The notes under the pieces: generated by a model
Told to the model about the DNA's origin: nothing
Database searches by the model: none
The model's input: only the letters and a program-made list of their open reading frames with translations
Program-made: the position numbers and the translations under genes
Assembly: GCF_032108445.1 (NCBI RefSeq)
Contig: NZ_CP134876.1
Location: 3,100,001 to 3,164,000 of the forward strand
Direction of reading: 5' to 3'
Source: Micromonospora halotolerans
Lineage (GTDB): Bacteria > Actinomycetota > Actinomycetes > Mycobacteriales > Micromonosporaceae
DNA length: 64,000 bases
Part shown: one piece after another, positions 19,056 through 27,802 of the stretch
Numbering within the stretch: position 1 is the stretch's first letter
How the letters are laid out: each line of letters opens with the position of its first letter

Positions 19056-19781
19056 GTGACCGAACCGGTCCTGAGCGTCGAGAACCTGTCGGTGCGGATC
19101 GCCGGGCTGCACATCCTCCAGGGCGTGTCGTTCGAGGTCGCCCCGACCGGGGTGACCGTGCTGCTCGGCCGCAACGGCGTCGGCAAGACCACCACGCTGC
19201 GCGCGATCGTCGGGCTCACCCCGCGCAACGGGGAGGTGCGCGGCACCGTCCGGATGGGGGCGCAGAGCCTGCTGGCCCGCCCCACCCACCGGCTGGTCCG
19301 CGGCGGGCTCGGCTACGTGCCCGAGGACCGCTGCGTCTTCGCCGGACTCACCGTCACGGAGAACCTGCGGCTGGCCGAGCGGCGGGGCACCACCCCGGCG
19401 TACGACAAGGTCTACGCCCTGTTCCCCGAGCTGGACCGGCGCGGGCGGCAACGGGCCGGCTCGCTCTCCGGCGGGCAGCAGCAGATGCTCGCGATCGGCC
19501 GGGTCCTGCTCAACGACAACCGGCTGCTGCTGGTCGACGAGCCGACCAAGGGGTTGGCGCCGAAGGTGGTGACCGAGGTGGCCGAGGTGCTGGAACGGGT
19601 CGCGGAATCCGTGCCGGTGCTGCTGGTCGAGCAGAACCTGGCCGTGGTGCGGCGGCTGGCGCGCGACGCCGTGGTGCTCTCCGCCGGCAAGGTCGCCTGG
19701 ACCGGCAACGCGCAGGACCTGCTGCTGGAGACCGCGCTGACCAGGTCGCTGCTGGGCGTGGGCGCGGAGGTGAAGGCGTGA
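19056..19781 (+). CDS. ABC importer ATPase, LivF-like
   Basis: A 241-residue ATPase. Walker A is GRNGVGKTT, the signature is SLSGGQQQMLAI, Walker B is LLLVDEPTKGLAP and the switch region is LLVEQNL, with Gln in place of His as usual in LivF. GGAGG stands seven bases before the GTG start. It pairs with the LivG-like ATPase as the heterodimeric motor. A GTGA overlap joins it to the first permease gene. Confidence 0.93.
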   Translation: MTEPVLSVENLSVRIAGLHILQGVSFEVAPTGVTVLLGRNGVGKTTTLRAIVGLTPRNGEVRGTVRMGAQSLLARPTHRLVRGGLGYVPEDRCVFAGLTVTENLRLAERRGTTPAYDKVYALFPELDRRGRQRAGSLSGGQQQMLAIGRVLLNDNRLLLVDEPTKGLAPKVVTEVAEVLERVAESVPVLLVEQNLAVVRRLARDAVVLSAGKVAWTGNAQDLLLETALTRSLLGVGAEVKA

Positions 19782-20668
19782 GCACGGTGATCCTGTTGAC
19801 GCTGACCGGGCTGGGCCTGGCGGCGCTCTACTTCCTGGTCGCCTCCGGCCTCTCCCTGGTCTTCGGCCTGGCCGACGTGCTCAACTTCGCGCACGGCCTC
19901 TTCCTGGGCGTCGGGGCGTACGCGACGTGGTGGGCGGCGGGCAACCTGCCCGGGGCCGGCGCGGACGGCCTCGGGTTCCTGGTGGCCGTCGCGTTCGGCG
20001 TGCTCGCCGGGTCGGCCGTGGCCGTGCTGGTCGAGCTGGTGCTGATCCGGCCGCTCTACTCCCGCACCATCGAGCAGGTGCTGGTCACCGTCGGCCTGTC
20101 GCTGGCCGGGGTGGCGCTGCTCCAGGCCACCTGGGGCGCCGACGCGCGGCCGTTCCCGCGCCCCGGCTGGACCCGGGACGTGACCTCGGTGCTGGGCGCC
20201 CAGGTGCCGAACGCCGGGCTCCTGCTGATCGTCGCCGCCGCGGTGGTGCTCGGCGCGCTGCTCGCGTTCCTGCGGTTCACCCGGTACGGCCTGATCATCC
20301 GGGCCGGTGTGGAGAACCGGGAGATGGTGACCGCGCTCGGCATCGACGTGCGCAAGGCGTTCACCCTGGTCTTCGCGATCGGCGGGGCGGCCGCCGCGCT
20401 GGCCGGCGCGCTCGGCTCGGTCTACTTCGGCACCGTCTCGCCCGGGCAGGGCGGCTCACTGCTGATCTTCGCGTTCATCGTGGTGGTGATCGGCGGCATG
20501 GGCTCGGTGGTCGGGTCCGCGTACGCGGCGGTCGCGGTGGGGCTGCTGCAACAGTTCGTCAACTACTACGGCACGTCCGGGCTGGGTGACCTCTGCGTGG
20601 TCGGCCTGCTCGCCGTGGTGCTGCTGCTGCGTCCGCAGGGCCTGGCCGGAAAGGTGGCTCACGCATGA
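19778..20668 (+). CDS. ABC importer permease, LivH-like
   Basis: A 296-residue permease starting at GTG 19778, overlapping the ATPase stop. It has about eight membrane segments and the LivH signature region LNFAHGLFLGVGAYATW. The EAA-like loop for ATPase docking is in GLIIRAGVENREMVTALGID. It forms half of the transmembrane path and ends in an ATGA overlap with the second permease gene. Confidence 0.92.
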   Translation: MSTVILLTLTGLGLAALYFLVASGLSLVFGLADVLNFAHGLFLGVGAYATWWAAGNLPGAGADGLGFLVAVAFGVLAGSAVAVLVELVLIRPLYSRTIEQVLVTVGLSLAGVALLQATWGADARPFPRPGWTRDVTSVLGAQVPNAGLLLIVAAAVVLGALLAFLRFTRYGLIIRAGVENREMVTALGIDVRKAFTLVFAIGGAAAALAGALGSVYFGTVSPGQGGSLLIFAFIVVVIGGMGSVVGSAYAAVAVGLLQQFVNYYGTSGLGDLCVVGLLAVVLLLRPQGLAGKVAHA

Positions 20669-21780
20669 CCGAGGTCAAGAGCGCCGAGGTGGCGGCGCCG
20701 CCCGCCGCAGTGCCCGACGAGCTGACCCCCGGCCACGCCCGCTGGCACGGCCTGCGCCCGTACGCGCCGCTGGTCGCCCTCGTGGTGGCGGCGATCCTGC
20801 CGTACTCCACGGTGAACCTGCCGGGCATCTTCGAGGGGCCGCTGAACTCGCCGGGCACCCTGCAACTGCTCGCCATCTGCCTGGTCTTCGGCGGCCTGGC
20901 GGCCGGCTACGACCTGCTGTTCGGGCGGACCGGCATGCTCTCCTTCGGGCACGCCCTCTACTTCGCCGCCGGCGTCTACGGCACCGACGTGCTGGTGACC
21001 CGGGCCGGTCTGCCGCTCTGGCAGGCCGCGCTGCTGACCGTCACCGGCGGGACGATCCTCGCCGCGCTGCTCGGCGCGGTCGCCCTGCGCACGGTCGGCA
21101 TCGCGTTCGCCATGGTGACGCTCGCCTTCGCGCAGGTCGGGGCGATCCTGGTGGCCCGGGACTTCGGCGGGCTCACCGGCGGCGAGGAGGGGTTGCCGCT
21201 GGACGTCTCCGGGCTGCCGGCCGCCCTGGTCGGGGTCACCAACACGGTGAACCTGTACTGGCTGGCGCTGGCGTACCTGGCTCTGGTGGTCCTCGTCGTG
21301 CACCGGGTGAGCGGATCGCCGACCGGGCGGGTGCTGGCCGGCCTGCGCGACGACGAGCGGCGGATCGGGGTGCTCGGGCTCGACCCGTACCGGTTCAAGC
21401 TGGTCGCGTTCACCCTGGCCAGCGGCCTGGCGACGGCCGGCGGGGTGGTCTACTGCCTGATCGTCGGCGGCGCCAGCCCGCACGTCACCTCGTCGGAGCT
21501 GACCCTGTCCCTGCTGGTCATGGTGGTGCTCGGCGGTCCCGGCACCCGCTGGGGCCCGGTGCTCGGCGGCATCCTCTACATGTACCTGGACCACCGCCTC
21601 ACCGCCTTCGGCACCAGCGACGCGGTCAACAGCCTCCCGGCGTTCCTCAGCCACCCGCTGAGCCAGCCGCTGTTCGTCCTGGGCACGGTGTTCATCCTGG
21701 CGGTGTACTTCTTCCCCGGCGGCCTGGCCAGCCTCCGCACCCGCCTGCAACCCGTCCTGACGTCGCTCCGCCGCCGCTGA
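20665..21780 (+). CDS. ABC importer permease, LivM-like
   Basis: A 371-residue permease with about nine or ten membrane segments. The LivM-like parts are GYDLLFGRTGMLSFGHALYF and the cytoplasmic loop GLRDDERRIGVLGLDPYRFK. It completes the five-component importer. Soon after its stop lies the large inverted repeat at 21787-21866, which can serve as its terminator. Confidence 0.92.
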   Translation: MTEVKSAEVAAPPAAVPDELTPGHARWHGLRPYAPLVALVVAAILPYSTVNLPGIFEGPLNSPGTLQLLAICLVFGGLAAGYDLLFGRTGMLSFGHALYFAAGVYGTDVLVTRAGLPLWQAALLTVTGGTILAALLGAVALRTVGIAFAMVTLAFAQVGAILVARDFGGLTGGEEGLPLDVSGLPAALVGVTNTVNLYWLALAYLALVVLVVHRVSGSPTGRVLAGLRDDERRIGVLGLDPYRFKLVAFTLASGLATAGGVVYCLIVGGASPHVTSSELTLSLLVMVVLGGPGTRWGPVLGGILYMYLDHRLTAFGTSDAVNSLPAFLSHPLSQPLFVLGTVFILAVYFFPGGLASLRTRLQPVLTSLRRR

Positions 21781-21786
21781 CCCCCG

Positions 21787-21866
21787 CCCCTCTCCCCGTT
21801 GATCAAGGAGTTCGCGTCACGATCCCGCCGTAGGATGACGCAAACTTCTTGATCAACGGGGAGGGG
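21787..21866. repeat. Large inverted repeat, GTTGATCAAG-type extragenic palindrome
   Basis: The left arm (21787-21819) and right arm (21836-21866) match in inverted orientation with two substitutions and one short length difference, around a 16-base loop. Both arms hold the core CCCCGTTGATCAAG followed by GAGTT/AAGTT and GCGTCA. It fills the whole gap between the importer operon and the SDR gene. The right end, GGGGAGGGG, is also the ribosome site for ATG 21869. I recall related GTTGATCA... intergenic elements as abundant in Micromonosporaceae. It could act as terminator, mobile non-coding element or both. Confidence 0.85.
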
Positions 21867-21868
21867 TC

Positions 21869-22618
21869 ATGGGGGAGAGCAGGCTGGCCGTCGTCAGTGG
21901 GGGTGGGACCGGGATCGGGGCCGCCGTCGCCCGGGGGCTCGTTCTCGACGGGTACGACGTGATGATCGTCGGGCGGCGGCTCGATGTGCTGCTCGGTGCC
22001 GCCGAACGGATCTCGGAGGAGTCCGGGCGGGCGGGTGCCGTTACCGCGGTGGCCGCTGATCTGACCGATCCGGCGCAGGTTTCGGCGGTCGTCGAGGCCG
22101 TCGGGGAGCGGACCGTCGACGCGCTGGTCAACAACGCCGGGGGCTATCTCGGCGGGGCGACCGGGACGCTCGACGAGGTGGCGGGCTGGTGGCGGGCCAA
22201 CCTGGACGCCAACGTGCTCACGGCGGTGCTCCTCACCGAAGCGCTGCTGCCCGCCCTGCGCCGGCCCGGCGGCCGGGTGGTGCTGCTCAGTTCCATCGCC
22301 GCCCAGCGGGGCGGTGGCGGGCCGTACTCGGCGGCGAAGGCCGCCCTGCACGGCTGGGCGTACGACCTGGCCGCGCAGCTCGGTCCGGAACAGATCACGG
22401 TCAACGTGGTCAGCCCCGGGTACGTGGCCGAGACCGAGTTCTTCGGCGACCGGATGACCCCGGAGGGGCACGCCAAGCGGGTGGCCGCCACCCTGGTCGG
22501 CCGGGCCGGCGTGCCGGACGACATCGCGGCGGCCGTCCGCTACCTGGTCGGCCCGTCCGCCGGCTACGTCACCGGGCAGGTGCTCGGCGTCAACGGCGGC
22601 TCCGTCCTCGGCCGCTGA
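21869..22618 (+). CDS. Short-chain dehydrogenase/reductase (SDR)
   Basis: A 249-residue classical SDR. The nucleotide motif is SGGGTGIG (usually TGGxxGIG), NNAG is intact in ALVNNAGGYLGG, and the catalytic Ser and Tyr-x3-Lys are in LLSSIAAQ and PYSAAKAALHGW. The Arg in VGRRLD just after strand 2 suggests NADP(H). The C-terminus has the typical SAGYVTGQVLGVNGG. The substrate cannot be read from the sequence or neighbours. Its ribosome site comes from the preceding inverted repeat, and a bidirectional terminator follows. Confidence 0.92.
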   Translation: MGESRLAVVSGGGTGIGAAVARGLVLDGYDVMIVGRRLDVLLGAAERISEESGRAGAVTAVAADLTDPAQVSAVVEAVGERTVDALVNNAGGYLGGATGTLDEVAGWWRANLDANVLTAVLLTEALLPALRRPGGRVVLLSSIAAQRGGGGPYSAAKAALHGWAYDLAAQLGPEQITVNVVSPGYVAETEFFGDRMTPEGHAKRVAATLVGRAGVPDDIAAAVRYLVGPSAGYVTGQVLGVNGGSVLGR

Positions 22619-22627
22619 GCCCGCACA

Positions 22628-22678
22628 GACGCGGAAGGGCGGCGGCCCCCCGTGCGGCCGCCGCCCCCTTTCCGCGTC
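22628..22678. terminator. Bidirectional terminator between SDR and lipoprotein genes
   Basis: A long stem pairs 22628-22647 with 22656-22678, with small bulges and an eight-base loop. It sits in the 65-base gap between two convergent genes and can stop transcription from both sides. Confidence 0.8.
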
Positions 22679-22683
22679 GCGGG

Positions 22684-23505
22684 TCAGCCTTCCAGCACCT
22701 CGTACGCCGAGGCGGGCGCCTTCTGCACCTCGTCACCGGCGGGCGCGGTGAGCTTCGGTGCCTTGCCGAAGTCGTAGTAGCGGGTGACCAGCTTCATGGC
22801 CTTCTGCTTGCCGGCGGCCGGGATGTCCAGCGTGAGCGAGGCGAGGTTGCCGTCCGGGCCGACCACGGCGGTGAACGGCACCTTCTTCGCCGCCTCACCC
22901 AGGGCCACCACGTCCACCCCGTCGAACGCGCTCTGCACGTCGGCGTTGGCGGTCAGGTCGGCAGCGCCGGTGTACGTCCCGTTGCCCTTGTCCGTCACCG
23001 TGTCCGCCGTCCGGATGATCGCGGCGGTGTTCGCCGGGTCGGCGTTCTGGTAGACCGGCGCCTCCGTCTCGTCGTCGAGCTTGGTCCGGTCCAGCGCCAT
23101 CCAGCGCTTCGGCAGCTTCAGCATGTCGTGCAGGCCGGGGATGCCCGTCAGCTTCACCCGCATCCACAGGTCCTCGTCGATCACCCGGAACGTCATGGCC
23201 ATGGTGAACTCCGGATCGTCGCTCTTCTCCGTCATCCCCAGATCCATGGCGTGGGCGGCCGGGTCCACCACACCGACGACCTTGTCCGTGCCGTCAAGGG
23301 TGGAGAACCGGAAGGCCGGGTCCTTCTCGTCCGGCACGGCGGCCAGCAGCGCGGCCTTCGGGTCGGCCGACGGGGACGGGGCCGGGTCGGATCCGGTGCT
23401 CGCGCCGGTGCCGCACCCCGCGGCCAGTGCGGTGGTGGCCAGCACGGCGGTCGCGAGGGCCGCGACCCGCCGGAAGGTGGCGGCGGTGCCGGTACGCTGC
23501 GTCAT
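22684..23505 (-). CDS. LppX/LprG-like lipoprotein
   Basis: A 273-residue lipoprotein. The signal peptide ends in the lipobox LAAGC (Cys31), followed by a Ser/Pro/Thr linker. The mature part alternates beta strands with a long amphipathic middle and resembles actinobacterial LppX/LprAFG proteins, which hold hydrophobic cargo in a half-barrel. I base this on length, topology and the pattern VVDPAAHAMDL...MTFRVIDEDLWMRVK, not on a firm motif. It stands alone and converges with the SDR gene. Confidence 0.65.
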   Translation of the reverse strand: MTQRTGTAATFRRVAALATAVLATTALAAGCGTGASTGSDPAPSPSADPKAALLAAVPDEKDPAFRFSTLDGTDKVVGVVDPAAHAMDLGMTEKSDDPEFTMAMTFRVIDEDLWMRVKLTGIPGLHDMLKLPKRWMALDRTKLDDETEAPVYQNADPANTAAIIRTADTVTDKGNGTYTGAADLTANADVQSAFDGVDVVALGEAAKKVPFTAVVGPDGNLASLTLDIPAAGKQKAMKLVTRYYDFGKAPKLTAPAGDEVQKAPASAYEVLEG

Positions 23506-23646
23506 CTCGTTTGACTCACTTTCCCAGGTGGCTGTTGCCCCTGGATCAGACCGGCCGTCACGGCCGTCCCGCTGCGGTTATGCTGCCGTCCGACTGCCGT
23601 GGGCCGGCGCGGCGGGGCGACCGGGGGTACAGGAGCGGAAACTCGC

Positions 23647-25563
23647 ATGTCAGAGGCGTTGCGCTTCGAGATCCTCGGCCCGCAACGGGCCTGGTACGCG
23701 GACCGCCCGCTCGACCTCGGCCCCGGCAAGCAGCGGGCCGTGCTGGCCGTGCTGCTGCTCGCCGCGGGCCGTCCCGTCCCGACCGGGCAGATCGTCGACG
23801 CGGTCTGGCCCGAGGAGCCCCCGGCGAACGGCCCGAACGTGGTGCAGAAGTATGTGGCCGGGCTGCGCCGGGTGCTTGAACCCGACCGGTCGCCGCGCAC
23901 GCCGGGGCAGGTGCTGACCCTCACCGACGCCGGCTACCTGCTGCGGATCCCACCCGAGGCCGTTGACGCCGTCCGCTTCGAGCGCGGCGTGCACCGGGCC
24001 CGCCAGTGGCACGCGGCCGGGCGTACCGAGGACGCGCTCGCCGAGGTGACCGCCGTCCTGGAGCGGTGGCAGGGGGAGCCGTTCACGGGGTTCGCCGGCC
24101 CGTACTTCGACGCGGCCCGGCACCGGCTGGTGGAGCTGCGGGCCGTCGCCCTGGAGACGCGTACCGAGCTGGAGCTGGCCGGGGGCCGGCACGGCGAGCT
24201 GGTCGGCCGGCTCGTCGAGCTGGTGGCCGAGTTCCCGGTCCGGGAGCGGCTGCGCCACCAGCTCATGCTGGCCCTGCACCGCAGCGGCCGGCAGGCCGAG
24301 GCGCTGGCCGCCTACCGTGACTTCGCCGACCTGCTCCGCGAGGAGTACGGCATCGAGCCCGGCGAGGCCCTCCAGGGCCTGCACCAGCGCATCCTCCGCG
24401 CCGACCCCACCCTCCTCCCGCCGTCGACGCCCGCCGCCCCGGCCCCGACGACCGCCCCGCCCACGCCGCCCGCCGCCCAGTCGGCCCCGACGGCCGCGCC
24501 GCCCGCGCCGCCCGCGGTCCCGCTGGCGCCGCCCGCCGCCCAGTCGGCCACGGCCCCGGCGGCCGCCCCTCCCGCGCCGTCCGCGCCGGAGGCCGTGCCG
24601 GCTCCCCGGGCCGGTGGCGCCCCCGATGCCGGGGGGCCGGGCCTGCCGGACGGGTCGCCGGCCGCCGCGCCGGGAGCGGCTGCCGTCGGGACGGTGCCCA
24701 CCGCCTCGACCCGGGACGCTCCTGGACCCGCCCCCGCTCCCACCCCGACCCCGCCGGCCCCGCCGGGCTGGGGTGGCGCCGGGCCGGCAGCCCCGATCCC
24801 GCACGCCCTCCTGGTCGCCATGAACCAGCCGGCCGAGGGACCGGTGGCACGCCGGGCGCCAGGATGGGTCCGGCTCGCCGCGACCGTCGTCGGCACCGCC
24901 GGCGCGCTGCTGTCGTTCGGCGCGCTCACCTGGGCGGTGGTCCTCGGGTACGCGCTGTGGCGGCGCAGCTGGCGGCTGGCGCTGGCCGGACTCGGTTACT
25001 TCCTGCTCGTCCTCAGCGTGTTCGTCCTCGCGGTCACCACGCCCGAGAACGAGGAGCCGACCGACGGCGAGACGCTCTACTTCGTCATCGCGATGGGCAT
25101 CTGCTGGCTGCTCGGCGCGGCACACGTGGTGTTGCTCAACCCCGCGCTCTGGGCGGCCATCGGCGAGCTGTTCTGGACCGGCCGGCAGCGCACCGACGAG
25201 CAGCGGCGGTTGCGCCGCGAGCAGGCCCGCTACCTGCTGCACCACTACCCGGCGGCCCGGGCGGAGCTGCGCATCGGCCGTCCGGACCTGCCCCGCGGCT
25301 ACGACGACGGCGGCCTGGTGGACGTCAACGCGGTGCCCGATCCGGTGCTGGCGACGCTGCCCGGGCTGACCGTCGACCAGCGCCGCCAGATCGCGGTCGA
25401 CCGCTGGCTGCGCGGCCCGTACGGGTCGCTGGAGGAACTGGCCGGGCGGTGCCACCTGCCGCCCGGCGCGACCGAACCGCTCCGGGACGTGCTGCTCTTC
25501 CTGCCGCCCGACCCGCCGCCCGTCCGGCCCTCGGCACTCGGGTCCCCGCCGGTCGCCTGGTAG
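23647..25563 (+). CDS. SARP/BTAD-type regulator fused to membrane segments and a HhH-like C-terminus
   Basis: A 638-residue protein. Residues about 1-95 are an OmpR-like winged helix (VVQKYVAGLRRVLEP is the recognition region) and about 100-255 the BTAD helical repeats, as in AfsR/SARP regulators. Instead of an ATPase, a Pro/Ala linker of about 140 residues leads to about three membrane segments (about 405-510). A basic stretch and a C-terminal region with VDVNAVPDPVLATLPGLT follow, which resembles the DVNxA...LPGI core of ComEA/T2SK-type helix-hairpin-helix domains. The protein may be a membrane-tethered regulator. The start ATG 23647 has AGGAG 12 bases upstream. I do not know a characterised protein with this order. 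Confidence 0.8.
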   Translation: MSEALRFEILGPQRAWYADRPLDLGPGKQRAVLAVLLLAAGRPVPTGQIVDAVWPEEPPANGPNVVQKYVAGLRRVLEPDRSPRTPGQVLTLTDAGYLLRIPPEAVDAVRFERGVHRARQWHAAGRTEDALAEVTAVLERWQGEPFTGFAGPYFDAARHRLVELRAVALETRTELELAGGRHGELVGRLVELVAEFPVRERLRHQLMLALHRSGRQAEALAAYRDFADLLREEYGIEPGEALQGLHQRILRADPTLLPPSTPAAPAPTTAPPTPPAAQSAPTAAPPAPPAVPLAPPAAQSATAPAAAPPAPSAPEAVPAPRAGGAPDAGGPGLPDGSPAAAPGAAAVGTVPTASTRDAPGPAPAPTPTPPAPPGWGGAGPAAPIPHALLVAMNQPAEGPVARRAPGWVRLAATVVGTAGALLSFGALTWAVVLGYALWRRSWRLALAGLGYFLLVLSVFVLAVTTPENEEPTDGETLYFVIAMGICWLLGAAHVVLLNPALWAAIGELFWTGRQRTDEQRRLRREQARYLLHHYPAARAELRIGRPDLPRGYDDGGLVDVNAVPDPVLATLPGLTVDQRRQIAVDRWLRGPYGSLEELAGRCHLPPGATEPLRDVLLFLPPDPPPVRPSALGSPPVAW

Positions 25564-25566
25564 AAA
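25561..25566 (+). promoter_or_regulatory. Leaderless-type -10 (TAGAAA) overlapping the preceding stop codon
   Basis: TAGAAA contains the stop codon of the BTAD gene and ends six bases before ATG 25573, which has no SD. It may give the RecQ gene its own start even though it follows closely. Confidence 0.35.
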
Positions 25567-25572
25567 TGCCGG

Positions 25573-27693
25573 ATGGGTCAGGATCGGATGGCCGTCCGGG
25601 AGCGCGCCGAGGCGGTGCTGCGGCGGCTGGCGGGTGAGCACGCCCGGCTCCGCGAGGACCAGTGGCGGGCCATCGAGGCGCTGGTGGTCGACCGGCGGCG
25701 GGTGCTCTGCGTGCAGCGCACCGGCTGGGGCAAGTCGGCCGTCTACTTCGTGGCCACCGCGCTGCTGCGCGAGGGCGGCGAGCACGGCCCCACGGTGATC
25801 GTCTCGCCGCTGCTGGCGCTCATGCGCAACCAGGTCGAGTCGGCGGCGCGGGCCGGCATCCGGGCCCGCACCATCAACTCGGCCAACCTCGACGAGTGGG
25901 ACGAGATCACCGCCGAGATCCACGCCGGGGCGGTGGACGTGCTGCTCATCAGCCCGGAACGCCTCAACAACCCGGACTTCCGGGACGGGGTGCTGCCGAA
26001 GCTCGCGGCCACCACCGGGCTGCTCGTGGTGGACGAGGCGCACTGCGTCTCCGACTGGGGGCACGACTTCCGCCCCGACTACCGCCGGCTGCGCACCTTC
26101 CTCGCCAACCTGCCCGAGCGGACCCCGGTGCTCGCCACCACGGCCACCGCCAACGCCCGGGTCACCCAGGACGTCGCGGAGCAGCTCGGCGATGCTCTCG
26201 TGCTGCGCGGCACCCTCGACCGGGAGTCGCTGCGGCTCGGGGTACTGGATCTGCCGAGCCCGGCGCACCGGCTGGCCTGGCTCGCCGACCACCTGGACCG
26301 ACTCCCCGGCTCGGGGATCATCTACACGCTCACCGTGGCGGCGGCCGGCGAGACCGCCGAGTTCCTCCGCGCCCGGGGCTGGTCGGTGGCCGCCTACACG
26401 GGCCAGGCCGAGGACGCCGACCGGCGGGCCGCCGAGCAGGACCTGCTGGACAACAAGATCAAGGCGCTGGTGGCCACGAGCGCGCTCGGCATGGGCTTCG
26501 ACAAGCCGGACCTCGGTTTCGTGGTGCACCTGGGCGCGCCGCCCTCGCCGATCGCCTACTACCAGCAGGTCGGCCGGGCCGGCCGGGCCGTCGAGCACGC
26601 CGAGGTGTTGCTGCTCCCCGGGGTCGAGGACGCGGCCATCTGGCGGTACTTCGCCTCGCTCGCCTTCCCGCCCGAGGAGCAGGTCCGGGCCGTGCTCGCC
26701 GCCCTGGACACCGAACGGCCGATCTCCACCCAGGCCCTCGAACCGGTGGTCGACCTGCGCCGCGCCCGGCTGGAGCTGATGCTCAAGGTGCTCGACGTGG
26801 ACGGCGCGGTCCGCCGGGTGCGCGGCGGCTGGCTGGCCACCGGCGAGCCCTGGGTCTACGACGAGACCCGGTTGCGCCGCGTCGCCGAAGCGCGCACCGC
26901 CGAGCAGCAGGCCATGCGGGAGTACGCGACCACGCCCGGCTGCCGGATGCGCTACCTGCGGGAGTGCCTGGACGACGCGGGGGCGGGGGACTGCGGCCGG
27001 TGCGACAACTGCGCCGCCCCGCTGTTCGGCACGGACGTGTCCGACGCCGCGCTCACCGCCGCGCAGACCTTCCTGGGCCGCCCCGGCGTGGAGATCGCGC
27101 CGAAGAAGCTCTGGCCCACCGGGTTGGAGGCGGTCGGCGTACCCCTGAAGGGGCGCATCGCCCCGGCGGAGCAGGCGCTGCCCGGGCGAGCCGTGGGACG
27201 CCTGTCCGACCTGGGCTGGGGCGGGCGGCTGCGCGGCCTGGTCGGGCCGGACGCGGCGGACGGCCCGGTCCCCGACGACGTGGCGGCCGCGGTGGTCGAG
27301 GTGCTGAAGGCGTGGGCGCACGGCGACGACCCGTGGCCGCGCCGCCCCGTCGGGGTGGTCGCGGTCGGCTCCCGCACCCGGCCGCTGCTGGTCGGCTCGC
27401 TCGCCGAGCGGATCGCCGCGGTGGGCCGGCTGCCGCTGCTCGGCCGGGTCGTCCCCACCGGCCCGTCCGGGCCCGGCGGGCCGCGCGGCAACAGCGCCCA
27501 GCGGGTACGCGCGCTGCACGACGCCTTCGCGGTGCCCGCCGACCTGGCCGACGCGCTGCCCGGGCTGGACGGGCCGGTGCTGCTCGTCGACGACCTGGTC
27601 GACTCGGGCTGGACCATGAGCATGGTGGCCCGCCTGCTGCGCCGGGCCGGCGCGCCCGACGTGCTGCCGCTGGCCCTCGCGGTGGCCGGCTGA
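25573..27693 (+). CDS. RecQ-family DNA helicase with C-terminal phosphoribosyltransferase-like domain
   Basis: A 706-residue protein. The helicase core has Walker A VQRTGWGKS (with Trp in the loop), DEAHCVSDWGHDFRPDY (DEAH plus the RecQ aromatic loop), TATAN and the motif VI region QQVGRAGRAVE. A zinc-site-like segment CRMRYLRECL...CGRCDNC follows. From about residue 500 the protein is unlike RecQ WH/HRDC. It ends with PVLLVDDLVDSGWTM, the PRPP-loop signature of type I phosphoribosyltransferases, and TGPSGPGGPRGNSAQR before it. This fusion is seen in actinobacterial RecQ-like proteins. The role of the transferase part is unknown; binding of PRPP or a nucleotide as signal is one idea. Confidence 0.88.
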   Translation: MGQDRMAVRERAEAVLRRLAGEHARLREDQWRAIEALVVDRRRVLCVQRTGWGKSAVYFVATALLREGGEHGPTVIVSPLLALMRNQVESAARAGIRARTINSANLDEWDEITAEIHAGAVDVLLISPERLNNPDFRDGVLPKLAATTGLLVVDEAHCVSDWGHDFRPDYRRLRTFLANLPERTPVLATTATANARVTQDVAEQLGDALVLRGTLDRESLRLGVLDLPSPAHRLAWLADHLDRLPGSGIIYTLTVAAAGETAEFLRARGWSVAAYTGQAEDADRRAAEQDLLDNKIKALVATSALGMGFDKPDLGFVVHLGAPPSPIAYYQQVGRAGRAVEHAEVLLLPGVEDAAIWRYFASLAFPPEEQVRAVLAALDTERPISTQALEPVVDLRRARLELMLKVLDVDGAVRRVRGGWLATGEPWVYDETRLRRVAEARTAEQQAMREYATTPGCRMRYLRECLDDAGAGDCGRCDNCAAPLFGTDVSDAALTAAQTFLGRPGVEIAPKKLWPTGLEAVGVPLKGRIAPAEQALPGRAVGRLSDLGWGGRLRGLVGPDAADGPVPDDVAAAVVEVLKAWAHGDDPWPRRPVGVVAVGSRTRPLLVGSLAERIAAVGRLPLLGRVVPTGPSGPGGPRGNSAQRVRALHDAFAVPADLADALPGLDGPVLLVDDLVDSGWTMSMVARLLRRAGAPDVLPLALAVAG

Positions 27694-27790
27694 ACCGTCG
27701 CTTGCCGGGTCCGGAAAGTTCCGGCCGGTCCGGGAATGCGAGCGCCGCCACCGTCGGCGGACCACCGGCGGGCCGGGGGCCCGACGGCGG

Positions 27791-27796
27791 TACCGT
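27791..27796 (+). promoter_or_regulatory. Leaderless-type -10 (TACCGT)
   Basis: TACCGT ends six bases before ATG 27803, and no SD is present. It probably drives the HMA-protein gene and its coupled neighbour. Confidence 0.45.
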
Positions 27797-27802
27797 GGGC
27801 GC

